From CAYYYG01 sp964490875 (GTDB lineage: Bacteria > Patescibacteriota > Microgenomatia > UBA1406 > GWC2-37-13): a stretch of DNA of 7,539 nt. The notes beneath the pieces are model-generated. The model saw only the letters and a list, made by a program, of their open reading frames with translations. It was not told where the DNA came from and searched no databases. Below are positions 1 through 5,768 of the stretch, in pieces. The stretch lies in NCBI GenBank assembly GCA_964490875.1, contig CAZBEF010000020.1, positions 1 through 7,539 of the forward strand. The letters are read 5' to 3'. The translations under genes were made by a program, and so were the position numbers. Each line of letters begins with the position of its first letter. The stretch's first letter is position 1.

Positions 1-53
1 CGCGACCTCACGCTCCCAAAGCGTGCATTCTAAGCCATCTGAACTACGTCCCG
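1..53 (-). tRNA. tRNA-Pro (anticodon UGG), 3' part cut by window edge
   Basis: Read on the minus strand, this begins with the acceptor strand CGGGACG, then TA at positions 8-9. A four-pair D stem (GTTC with GAAT) encloses a ten-base D loop containing GG. A five-pair anticodon stem (CACGC with GCGTG) encloses the loop TTTGGGA, and AGGTC forms the variable region. The anticodon is TGG (window bases 18 to 16) followed by G37, as expected for proline tRNA, and C1 is also typical of bacterial tRNA-Pro. The window ends three bases into the T stem, so the T arm, the acceptor 3' strand and any encoded CCA are not visible. Confidence 0.93.
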
Positions 54-66
54 TAACTGATAGCTA

Positions 67-75
67 ATTTTACCA
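67..75 (-). promoter_or_regulatory. extended -10 promoter for tRNA-Pro
   Basis: On the minus strand the sequence TGG-TAAAAT forms an extended -10 element ending 13 bases before the tRNA 5' end. Transcription would start about 7 bases before the mature 5' end. No good -35 hexamer is visible at 16-18 bases, which an extended -10 can tolerate. Confidence 0.5.
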
Positions 76-118
76 GACAAATGAATGTAATGGGCTGCAA
101 CTTACGCTGATAAACAGG

Positions 119-124
119 TACAAT
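119..124 (+). promoter_or_regulatory. -10 hexamer TACAAT directly upstream of the nuclease gene
   Basis: TACAAT matches the -10 consensus at five of six positions and is separated from the ATG by only 6 bases, so the expected start of transcription falls at or next to the start codon. That would give a leaderless mRNA. No convincing -35 is seen. The alternative reading is that AGGT at 116-119 is a weak ribosome site 11 bases from the ATG, driven by a promoter further upstream. Confidence 0.45.
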
Positions 125-130
125 AAAAGC

Positions 131-679
131 ATGCATAAACGCAACAAAGCCCTCTATGGATACTTGCTTCTTGTACTAATCGCTTTAACAAACTGGTTCA
201 TAAATTCCAATAAAAAACCAGTCCAGCAAACCATTATCCCGGCACAAGAAATAACTGCTACACCAAGCGCTACCATTGCAACTAAAGTTATCGACGGAGA
301 CACCATAGATATTTCAACCGGACAGAAAGTACGCTACATTGGAATAGATACTCCTGAGACAAAAGATCCAAAGAAAGGGAAACAATGTTTTGGTGAAGAA
401 GCGACAGCAATAAATAAACAACTTGTTGAAGGGAAAACAATCCGTATAGAAAAAGATGTTTCCGAAACCGATCGCTATGGTAGACTCCTGCGGTATGTGT
501 ACGTGACCGATCCAAACTCCACCAATTCAGCAGAAATTTTTGTGAATGAGTATTTAGTGAAAGAAGGATATGCGTATGCGGTTACATTTCCACCGGATGT
601 AAAGTACAACAAATATTTTCGGGAACTTCAGGAAGAAGCAATGAGACTGAAAAAAGGTTTATGGGGAAAATGTCTATAA
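131..679 (+). CDS. membrane-anchored staphylococcal-nuclease-like (thermonuclease) protein
   Basis: Calcium-dependent endonuclease of the SNase fold, expected to cut DNA or RNA at the cell surface. Residues 1-29 are a short basic N terminus followed by a hydrophobic segment (about 8-24) and then lysines, with no clear cleavage site, so a membrane anchor is likelier than release. A linker of about 25 residues leads to the SNase domain (about 50-180). All catalytic positions of the family are visible: Asp57 in VIDGDT, Arg68, Asp73 and Glu76 in GIDTPET, and Arg118 in DRYGR, equivalent to Asp21, Arg35, Asp40, Glu43 and Arg87 of the staphylococcal enzyme. Cys86 (QCFGEEA) and Cys181 (GLWGKC, at the very end) are the only cysteines and could form a disulfide outside the cell. 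A role in scavenging external nucleic acid is an inference. The stop is 8 bases from repeat copy A. Confidence 0.93.
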   Translation: MHKRNKALYGYLLLVLIALTNWFINSNKKPVQQTIIPAQEITATPSATIATKVIDGDTIDISTGQKVRYIGIDTPETKDPKKGKQCFGEEATAINKQLVEGKTIRIEKDVSETDRYGRLLRYVYVTDPNSTNSAEIFVNEYLVKEGYAYAVTFPPDVKYNKYFRELQEEAMRLKKGLWGKCL

Positions 680-686
680 GAGTATG

Positions 687-845
687 ACGTCATTGCGAGG
701 AGAGTGACTGACGAAGCAATCCCATTACCAATAATCCGAAGGTTGTAATGTCACGAGTACGATAACCTTGTGTCTCTATTAATGGGATCCCTCGCTAATC
801 ACTCGGGATGACGTTAGACTCACCCTTTGGCGATCGCAATGACGT
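687..845 (+). repeat. palindromic interspersed repeat, copy A
   Basis: The element is bounded by perfect 12-base inverted ends (ACGTCATTGCGA at 687-698 and its complement at 834-845). Its first 36 bases (688-723) are identical to those of copy B, and its centre (about 738-786) matches copy B with about six mismatches by eye. An inner hairpin AAGGTT/AACCTT lies at 739-744 and 764-769. The right arm is longer than in copy B and contains an additional ATGACG-type end at 808-813, so it looks like a hybrid or twice-ended copy. It contains no reading frame of note and resembles the non-coding palindromic repeats with GTCATTGCGAG ends that are scattered through many bacterial genomes. It lies between two convergent genes and could fold into a transcript-ending or RNA-stabilising structure, but it has no T tract. 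Confidence 0.85.
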
Positions 846-849
846 TGGT

Positions 850-1479
850 TTACTTCAATAACACTGCGCGGAGGGGAGAGCCATCCAGACCGGTAAAGGG
901 GAGCGGCGCGGCGACAAGGAAATATTCTCCCTCTTCAACATTATGAAGATTAATTCCTTCTAAAACGGGAATACCTTTTGAAAGCAACGCTGTATGAGCT
1001 GTGTTATCAGGCAGACCTCTTTTCTTTATCGAAAGCGCATCGATACCGACAAGCGCGATTTTGCGGTCGGCAAGATACATGGCGCCTTCACCTGATACAT
1101 ATATATAGTCGTTATAAAATTCTTTATATCCTCGGGAAGAATTGGTTGTCTTCAGAAGAATCCGTTCACCTTTTTTTATTTTTTTCTGCTGTAGATTTTC
1201 TACCGTAATTTCTGTTTTGGCTGAAGAAAAATCGAGAACGCGGCACGGACCAATTACTTTCGAAAGATCAATCTTATCCACTCCCGAACCATCTTTAAAC
1301 GCATGTGCCGGCGCATCCATATGAGTTCCGCTGTGAGAACTCATGCTGATTTTTGTGTTGAATGAACTGCCCGAGGCGCTGCCGAAATGTTCAAACGTTA
1401 CCGGCGGATTTCCGGGATAAACTATTGTCTTTTCATTTAATGGAAGCGTTATGTCTATTATTTTTTGGTATGTAATCAT
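850..1479 (-). CDS. cyclase family protein, kynurenine formamidase (KynB)-like metal hydrolase
   Basis: Member of the cyclase/arylformamidase family, metal-dependent amide hydrolases whose best known member is KynB (N-formylkynurenine to kynurenine plus formate). The 209-residue length equals that of KynB. The signature is complete: His49, His53, Asp55 and His59 in HSGTHMDAPAH, followed by Asp147 (GIDALS), His162 (AHTALL) and Glu174 (VLEGINL), which correspond to the two metal sites and the catalytic histidine of the family. The YPGNPP motif near residue 21 is also typical. There is no signal peptide, so it should be cytoplasmic. No tryptophan-catabolic gene is nearby, so the true substrate is open, and cyclase-family hydrolase is the safe name. 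The ATG lies 13 bases from repeat B, so its promoter must be inside that repeat or further upstream. A weak GAGAG lies 9 bases before the start. Confidence 0.9.
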   Translation of the reverse strand: MITYQKIIDITLPLNEKTIVYPGNPPVTFEHFGSASGSSFNTKISMSSHSGTHMDAPAHAFKDGSGVDKIDLSKVIGPCRVLDFSSAKTEITVENLQQKKIKKGERILLKTTNSSRGYKEFYNDYIYVSGEGAMYLADRKIALVGIDALSIKKRGLPDNTAHTALLSKGIPVLEGINLHNVEEGEYFLVAAPLPFTGLDGSPLRAVLLK

Positions 1480-1492
1480 AAATATTTACTCT

Positions 1493-1625
1493 CGTCATTG
1501 CGAGGAGAGTGACTGACGAAGCAATCCCGTCGATATTAAACGGAAGGTTGTAATCTCACGAGTGCCATAACCGTGAGTCTATATTAATGGGATTGCTTCT
1601 CGCCCTTTGGGCGATCGCAATGACG
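1493..1625 (+). repeat. palindromic interspersed repeat, copy B
   Basis: Second, shorter copy (133 bases) of the element at 687-845, in the same orientation. Left arm 1493-1528 and right arm 1589-1625 are imperfect inverted repeats: the outer 11 bases (CGTCATTGCGA) and the inner AAGCAATCCC pair, while the middle of the arms differs. The right arm contains its own perfect hairpin TCGCCC-TTT-GGGCGA (1600-1614), and a smaller stem CTCACG/CGTGAG lies at 1555-1560 and 1572-1577. The element begins 3 bases past the stop of the zwf-gnd fusion and ends 13 bases before the cyclase start codon. It therefore forms both the 3' region of one gene and the upstream region of the next. It encodes no transposase. 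Confidence 0.88.
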
Positions 1626-1628
1626 TTT

Positions 1629-3980
1629 TTATTTTATACTATGTCCTCCGAACTGATTCCGCAGCGCCGACAAAACTTTGCCCGTATAACTCGGATTCTT
1701 TGCCGACTCCACCCGAAACTTCAACGATTCCTCGATAATTTTTGCTTTTATCTTAAGCTCATGCGCGGCATCTACTGTCCAGGCGCCTTCTCCAGTATGA
1801 GCAACTGTTCCGGAAATACCTTCCAGCTCGTCGCCATATAGATGAAATGCATTATTCAGCCATTTGGTAAGGCGGGATTCGATGACACTGCCATTATTAT
1901 AGATATGCGAAACCTGCTTTAAATCGAGTTTGTATGAAGATTTTTTTAGAATGGTGAATCCTTCGGCAATTGCCTGCATCATGCCGTATTCGATGCCGTT
2001 ATGAACCATCTTCACAAAATGCCCCGCGCCGACTCCCGGGAAAAATGTGACGGCATTGGGAAGAGCAAGATCGGTTAAAAGCGGCAGAAGATATTCGTAT
2101 GTTTTTTTATCGCCGCCGACCATAAGACATGCTCCATTTCTGGCGCCGCCCGGACCGCCCGAAGTTCCAACATCAATAAACGCAATTCCTTTTTTGGCAA
2201 GGCGCGCCGCCCGCGCCTTGGCATCTTTATAAAACGAATTGCCGGCATCTACAACAATATCACCTTTTTCAAGATATTTACTAACTTCTGATAGCATTTC
2301 GTCGACCGGTTTACCTGAAGGAACAAGCATCCACACAACCCGCGGCGCTGGAATTTTCCGGACGAATTCTTCTATAGAAAATGCGGGAGTTAACCCTTTT
2401 GCCTGCATGGTTTCGGTGACTTCGGCCGTGCGGTTGTAGCCGACAACTTCCCAGCCTTTTTCCAAAAGTTGTTCCGAAACACCGCGCCCCATTTTCCCCA
2501 AACCTAACACACCGATAGTTTTCCGCATGGAAGAAATAGACTGCGCATAATCTATCACCTTAGATTTTTTCACCGGCTCATTTGAATTCGCTTTATAGCT
2601 ATGAAGTGGCACGTCATTGGCGCGCCATGATTCTATAATCGGATCGACAAACCGCCACATCGCCTTCACCTCATCGGTACTGACAAACAACAGCTGATTC
2701 CCTGCGATGCTTTCAAGAAGAAGTTTTTCGTATTCTTCAACATACTGATGTTTTCGGGAACGGCGGCGATAATGAAAATCAAAAGTCCGTTCTTCTATTT
2801 GAGTTGTTAGACCGGCAGCTTTGGAAAGAAATTTCATTTTAATTGTTTCGCCGGGTTCTATGGCGAAGGTAATTACGTTCTGAATATGTTCGCCCGCCGG
2901 GCATAAACAAGGAGTTGAATGTTTAAATGTGACAACAATTTCTTTCAGATTCTTTCGCATTTTTTTGCCATGTTCTAGATATATCGGTACACCAGCCCAC
3001 CGCGGATTATCAAGAAATGTTTTTATTTTGAAATATGTTTCCATTTCAGACTTTTTTGCTACACCGCTAATATTCTGGTATCCCTGATATTGAGCCCTAT
3101 ATGTATCTGTTTTTATTTCTATCCGCGACAATTTTTTCAGCGACTGCAGAATTTTCGCCCGATGCTTTCGAACTGTTGAAGCTTCAAAATTTACCGGATG
3201 ATCCATGGTAATAAGAGCTAGCATCTGAAGAAGATGGTTTTGGCCGACATCACGAAGCGCCCCCACACCATCGTAAAATGCACCTCGTCCTTCGGCGCCG
3301 GCTGATTCATATACTCGCACTTCAATTTTCTCAATAAATTTATTATTCCAAGAAGGTTCTAGCATGTTATTGGAAAAACGGAAGGTAAGAATGTTCTGAA
3401 GCATTTCTTTGGCAAGATAATGATCGATTCGGTAAATCTGTTCTTCTTTAAATAATTTCGCCATGAAAAGCTCCAGGTCTTCGGCGGTTTTTAGATCGTG
3501 GCCGAATGGTTTCTCGACAAGTACGCGGGTCCAGCCGCCGTCGGGGCCGCAGGGGATGGTGAGTCCGGAGCCGGCAAGGTGAGTAAAAATTGTTTTGTAG
3601 TTTGAGGGCGGAACGGCAAGATAAAACAGTTTGTTGGCACACGTTCTCCATTCGCCGTCGATCCGGCCGAGCGTTTTTGCGAGCGAGTCGTAGTCGGTGC
3701 GCGCATCGAACTTCCCTTGATGATAAGAAAATAAATTGAGAAATTTCTGCACCTCTTTTTTATGTTCATCGATGTCTTTATGGTTTTCAAGAAGTTTGAA
3801 AATATGATGGCGGAATGTTTCGGTAGAAAGGTCGCGGCGGGAGAAACCTATGATATGAATCATTGCGGGAAGCTGTTTTTTTTCGTACAGATGATAGAGA
3901 GCCGGTACTATTTTTTTTCCAATGAGGTCGCCGGTTGCACCGTAGATAACAAGAATTGTCGGGTACATGTGTAAACCCAT
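1629..3980 (-). CDS. zwf-gnd: bifunctional glucose-6-phosphate dehydrogenase / 6-phosphogluconate dehydrogenase (Zwf-Gnd fusion)
   Basis: One uninterrupted 783-residue frame carries two complete cytoplasmic enzymes. Residues 1 to about 468 are glucose-6-phosphate dehydrogenase: dinucleotide site GATGDLIGKK (14-23), SRRD (47-50), EKPFGHDL (156-163), the substrate signature RIDHYLAKE (184-192), and GALRDVGQNH with His249 at the usual catalytic-base position. After a linker (about 467-484), residues 485-783 are a short-form decarboxylating 6-phosphogluconate dehydrogenase: GLGKMG (493-498), DAGNS (578-582), GTSGG (605-609), KMVHNGIE with Lys657, Asn661 and Glu664, and the terminal RNQFGGH. Together they would make ribulose-5-phosphate from glucose-6-phosphate; no lactonase domain lies between them, so 6-phosphogluconolactone must be opened spontaneously or by another protein. 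NRT (516-518) after the second strand of the Gnd domain suggests NADP. An in-frame ATG at 2528 sits at the natural Gnd start but has no ribosome site. The Zwf start could also be the ATG at 3968, which resembles family starts; 3980 is chosen for its spacing from a -10 element. Confidence 0.93.
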   Translation of the reverse strand: MGLHMYPTILVIYGATGDLIGKKIVPALYHLYEKKQLPAMIHIIGFSRRDLSTETFRHHIFKLLENHKDIDEHKKEVQKFLNLFSYHQGKFDARTDYDSLAKTLGRIDGEWRTCANKLFYLAVPPSNYKTIFTHLAGSGLTIPCGPDGGWTRVLVEKPFGHDLKTAEDLELFMAKLFKEEQIYRIDHYLAKEMLQNILTFRFSNNMLEPSWNNKFIEKIEVRVYESAGAEGRGAFYDGVGALRDVGQNHLLQMLALITMDHPVNFEASTVRKHRAKILQSLKKLSRIEIKTDTYRAQYQGYQNISGVAKKSEMETYFKIKTFLDNPRWAGVPIYLEHGKKMRKNLKEIVVTFKHSTPCLCPAGEHIQNVITFAIEPGETIKMKFLSKAAGLTTQIEERTFDFHYRRRSRKHQYVEEYEKLLLESIAGNQLLFVSTDEVKAMWRFVDPIIESWRANDVPLHSYKANSNEPVKKSKVIDYAQSISSMRKTIGVLGLGKMGRGVSEQLLEKGWEVVGYNRTAEVTETMQAKGLTPAFSIEEFVRKIPAPRVVWMLVPSGKPVDEMLSEVSKYLEKGDIVVDAGNSFYKDAKARAARLAKKGIAFIDVGTSGGPGGARNGACLMVGGDKKTYEYLLPLLTDLALPNAVTFFPGVGAGHFVKMVHNGIEYGMMQAIAEGFTILKKSSYKLDLKQVSHIYNNGSVIESRLTKWLNNAFHLYGDELEGISGTVAHTGEGAWTVDAAHELKIKAKIIEESLKFRVESAKNPSYTGKVLSALRNQFGGHSIK

Positions 3981-3987
3981 AGTGGAT

Positions 3988-3993
3988 ATTGTA
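3988..3993 (-). promoter_or_regulatory. -10 hexamer TACAAT directly upstream of zwf-gnd
   Basis: On the minus strand TACAAT lies 7 bases before the ATG at 3980, which puts the expected transcription start at the start codon. The same hexamer lies 6 bases before the nuclease ATG at 131. The TTGGCA further upstream is only 10 bases away, too close for a -35. No Shine-Dalgarno sequence is present. Confidence 0.45.
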
Positions 3994-4025
3994 ATGGAGT
4001 ACTTGCCAAAAATCGAGCAGAGAGT

Positions 4026-4622
4026 TTATATTGAATAATCTTCAGAGTATTCAGAAGTACGTGCTAAAAAATCTCTAGCACTTTCGTATAAATCCAGTTC
4101 AGTTTCAAGACTTTTTATTTCATTTTTTACTTTATCTAAAGCTTTCCCTTTAATAATCGTAGATCTTACATTTTCGTAGGCAATATATTCTTTTAACTGC
4201 AAAGAAGATCTATTTAAATATGCTTCAAAAGCTTCTCTTGTAAGCATTCTCTTAAGAGCCGACATTTCCATTGTCTTCTCTCCTTCAATGAATGTTGGCT
4301 CTAATTCTTGACGTAGTTGGTTAATATAAGAATTAAAAGCTTTTATGGTTTTTGAATATTCTATAGCATCAACCCATGCGCAGGCTTTTAATTCATTTTT
4401 TATCTCAAATCCTCTTTGCATTAATAATCCAATTTTATGTGCTTCGATATGTTTTTCTCTATCCTCTACTAGTATAAAATGACCAGAGGGTGGCTCGTGG
4501 GGTGGACGTGGCTTTAGTCTGTTTTGTATAACGCTCCATGGTGTAGATAGACTTTCCTTTACAGGTTGTTGATATTCAGGTTCCACACTAGGAGTTGGCT
4601 GTCGACGATCTTTTTCTGCCAT
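4026..4622 (-). CDS. uncharacterised mostly helical protein
   Basis: I do not recognise this 198-residue protein. Residues 1-50 are rich in proline, glutamine and charged residues and look disordered (several Pro-Pro or Pro-x-Pro pairs around 37-46). Residues about 53-190 alternate charged and hydrophobic positions as in an all-helical domain, and the last third (about 140-185) has heptad-like spacing that could form a coiled coil. There is one cysteine (Cys82), no signal peptide, no membrane segment and no catalytic motif I can name. The gene is visibly richer in A and T than the zwf-gnd gene beside it, which may mean a different history. It has its own promoter candidate at 4655-4663 and ends 45 bases before the zwf-gnd start codon, so it could also be co-transcribed with it. 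Confidence 0.8.
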   Translation of the reverse strand: MAEKDRRQPTPSVEPEYQQPVKESLSTPWSVIQNRLKPRPPHEPPSGHFILVEDREKHIEAHKIGLLMQRGFEIKNELKACAWVDAIEYSKTIKAFNSYINQLRQELEPTFIEGEKTMEMSALKRMLTREAFEAYLNRSSLQLKEYIAYENVRSTIIKGKALDKVKNEIKSLETELDLYESARDFLARTSEYSEDYSI

Positions 4623-4654
4623 TTCTAATTAATACACTTATAAAATATACCTAT

Positions 4655-4663
4655 AGTATATCA
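4655..4663 (-). promoter_or_regulatory. extended -10 promoter (TGA-TATACT) for the helical protein gene
   Basis: On the minus strand TGATATACT forms a strong extended -10 element. Transcription would start near 4648, giving a leader of about 26 bases that is A/T-rich and has no ribosome site. The identical nine bases occur on the plus strand at 5754-5762 before the prenyl synthase gene. No -35 match is visible. Confidence 0.5.
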
Positions 4664-4686
4664 TGTGTCGCTATTGTTTACATGAA

Positions 4687-4959
4687 TTAAGAAGAAATAT
4701 GCAGATAATCCTCCAGGCGGTCCACGCGGCGGCGGACGCCAGTAATGTCGTTATCGAAAAATCTGACGATCATATTCATATCTGAACGCAAAGCTTTAGT
4801 CTCTTTTTGCAGTTCTTTCACTGCTTTTTTTAAATGATTCACATCAAGTTTTAAGGACTTAACATCAGAACGAAGACTTGCTAACTTTTTATCCAATTTT
4901 TCATCAATGATATTTCCAATGGCTTCAAGATCCTGCTGCGTCAACATACCCACCATCAT
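4687..4959 (-). CDS. small coiled-coil protein
   Basis: A 90-residue protein with no enzymatic motif. After a short start (TQQDLEAIGNIIDEKL) almost the whole chain is a repeating pattern of Leu, Val and Ile at heptad-like spacing with many lysines and glutamates, ending in DRLEDYL. This predicts one long parallel coiled coil. Proteins of this size and pattern are frequent in CPR genomes, usually annotated as hypothetical; that is from memory, not a search. The start is uncertain. The frame opens at a TTG (4983), but in-frame ATG codons at 4959, 4956 and 4947 follow, and the last (MLTQQDL) most resembles starts I associate with the family. It lies just downstream of the binding-protein gene (stop at 4988) in the same direction, so co-transcription is likely. 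Confidence 0.78.
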   Translation of the reverse strand: MMVGMLTQQDLEAIGNIIDEKLDKKLASLRSDVKSLKLDVNHLKKAVKELQKETKALRSDMNMIVRFFDNDITGVRRRVDRLEDYLHISS

Positions 4960-4987
4960 AATGTGTTCATTTCTCAAAATCAATGGA

Positions 4988-5749
4988 CTATAAACTACTT
5001 TTGTACTGAGATAGAGCTTCCTGAATATTAGAAACAGACTGCAATATGCGCGGGCCGGGACGATTCAAAATTGTTTCATCTAGATTATAAAGATGTTTCT
5101 CTTTCACCGCTCTTAAATTCTTCCAGCCTGGCCTATGTAACAGATGATTTTGATTGCTATTTTTTCCGAATCCGCAGTACGAAGATAAAATAATATCGGG
5201 ATCATAGTTTATTACTTCATCCAACGTTACTTCACGAGATAATTCACCTGACTGTACAATTCCATAGTTTCCGCCGGCTAATTCAACAATGTCCGGAACC
5301 CAATTGCCAGATACCATCGGCGGTTTAAACCATTCTTCGATATATACGTTCAGACGATGCGAATGACGAACCGACCGCAGTTTTTCTTCTTCAGCTTTCA
5401 TTGATTGAATAATTTTTTTCGCCTGTTGAATTCTTCCGACTGCTTTTGCTGTTTGAAAAATACTTTGATAGATTCCGGTAAGCGATCGGGGATCGGTGTG
5501 GCAGACAGGCAGACCGGCTGTTTGCAATTCTTCAGAAATCTTCTGCTGAACAATGGAAGACGTGAAGATAATGTCGGCTTTCATCTCTTGTAATTTGTGA
5601 ATATCAATGCGTATGAAACTGCCGGCTTTGGGAATCTGTTTTGCCTGCGGCGGATAGTCACAATAAATCGTGTTGGCGATGATGCTTTCGCCCATGCCTA
5701 TGGCAAATAGAATCTCGGTTGCGGAGGGGGAAAGCGATACGATTCTCAT
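4988..5749 (-). CDS. BtuF/FepB-type substrate-binding protein without signal peptide (cobalamin/iron-chelate binding family)
   Basis: A 253-residue protein of the periplasmic-binding family that serves vitamin B12 and iron-siderophore ABC importers. It opens directly with the first strand of the fold, MRIVSLSPSATEILFAIG, and carries YCDYPP (29-34), a long connecting helix (about 92-126) between the two lobes, EEWFKPP and GNWVPDIVELAGG (138-160), DPDIILSSYCGFG (183-195) and NRPGPRI (229-235). All are typical of the cobalamin-binding-protein branch. There is no signal peptide, lipobox or membrane segment, and no permease or ATPase gene is in the window. Either it works in the cytoplasm or a partner anchors it elsewhere; ligand specificity cannot be read from the sequence. 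It is divergent from the prenyl synthase with 19 bases between start codons, and it probably heads a transcript with the coiled-coil gene. Confidence 0.88.
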   Translation of the reverse strand: MRIVSLSPSATEILFAIGMGESIIANTIYCDYPPQAKQIPKAGSFIRIDIHKLQEMKADIIFTSSIVQQKISEELQTAGLPVCHTDPRSLTGIYQSIFQTAKAVGRIQQAKKIIQSMKAEEEKLRSVRHSHRLNVYIEEWFKPPMVSGNWVPDIVELAGGNYGIVQSGELSREVTLDEVINYDPDIILSSYCGFGKNSNQNHLLHRPGWKNLRAVKEKHLYNLDETILNRPGPRILQSVSNIQEALSQYKSSL

Positions 5750-5753
5750 ATAG

Positions 5754-5763
5754 TGATATACTA
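5754..5763. promoter_or_regulatory. overlapping divergent -10 elements (bidirectional, leaderless)
   Basis: The plus strand carries an extended -10, TGA-TATACT (5754-5762), ending 6 bases before the prenyl synthase ATG at 5769. The minus strand of the same bases carries TAGTAT (5763 to 5758), ending 8 bases before the binding-protein ATG at 5749. The core TATACTA is nearly symmetric, so one melted region could serve both directions, with both starts at or close to the start codons, about 20 bases apart. The plus-strand element is the stronger of the two. No clear -35 is seen either way, and any upstream contacts would fall inside the opposite coding sequence. Confidence 0.55.
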
Positions 5764-5768
5764 CAATT

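Noticed and set aside
687..845. Repeat copies A and B as a CRISPR array.
   Set aside because: There are only two copies about 650 bases apart with a gene between them, they differ in length, and there are no regular spacers or cas genes.
687..1625. Composite transposon carrying the cyclase gene.
   Set aside because: There is no transposase frame and no clear target-site duplication at the outer edges, so it is kept only as a hypothesis about repeats.
2047..2439. Open frames on the plus strand opposite the Gnd domain.
   Set aside because: They are antisense shadows of a clearly conserved enzyme, without their own motifs or start signals.
4960..4983. TTG at 4983 as the true start of the coiled-coil protein, 4 bases past the upstream stop.
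   Set aside because: Three ATG codons follow within 12 codons and no ribosome site favours the TTG. The added residues do not continue the coiled coil.
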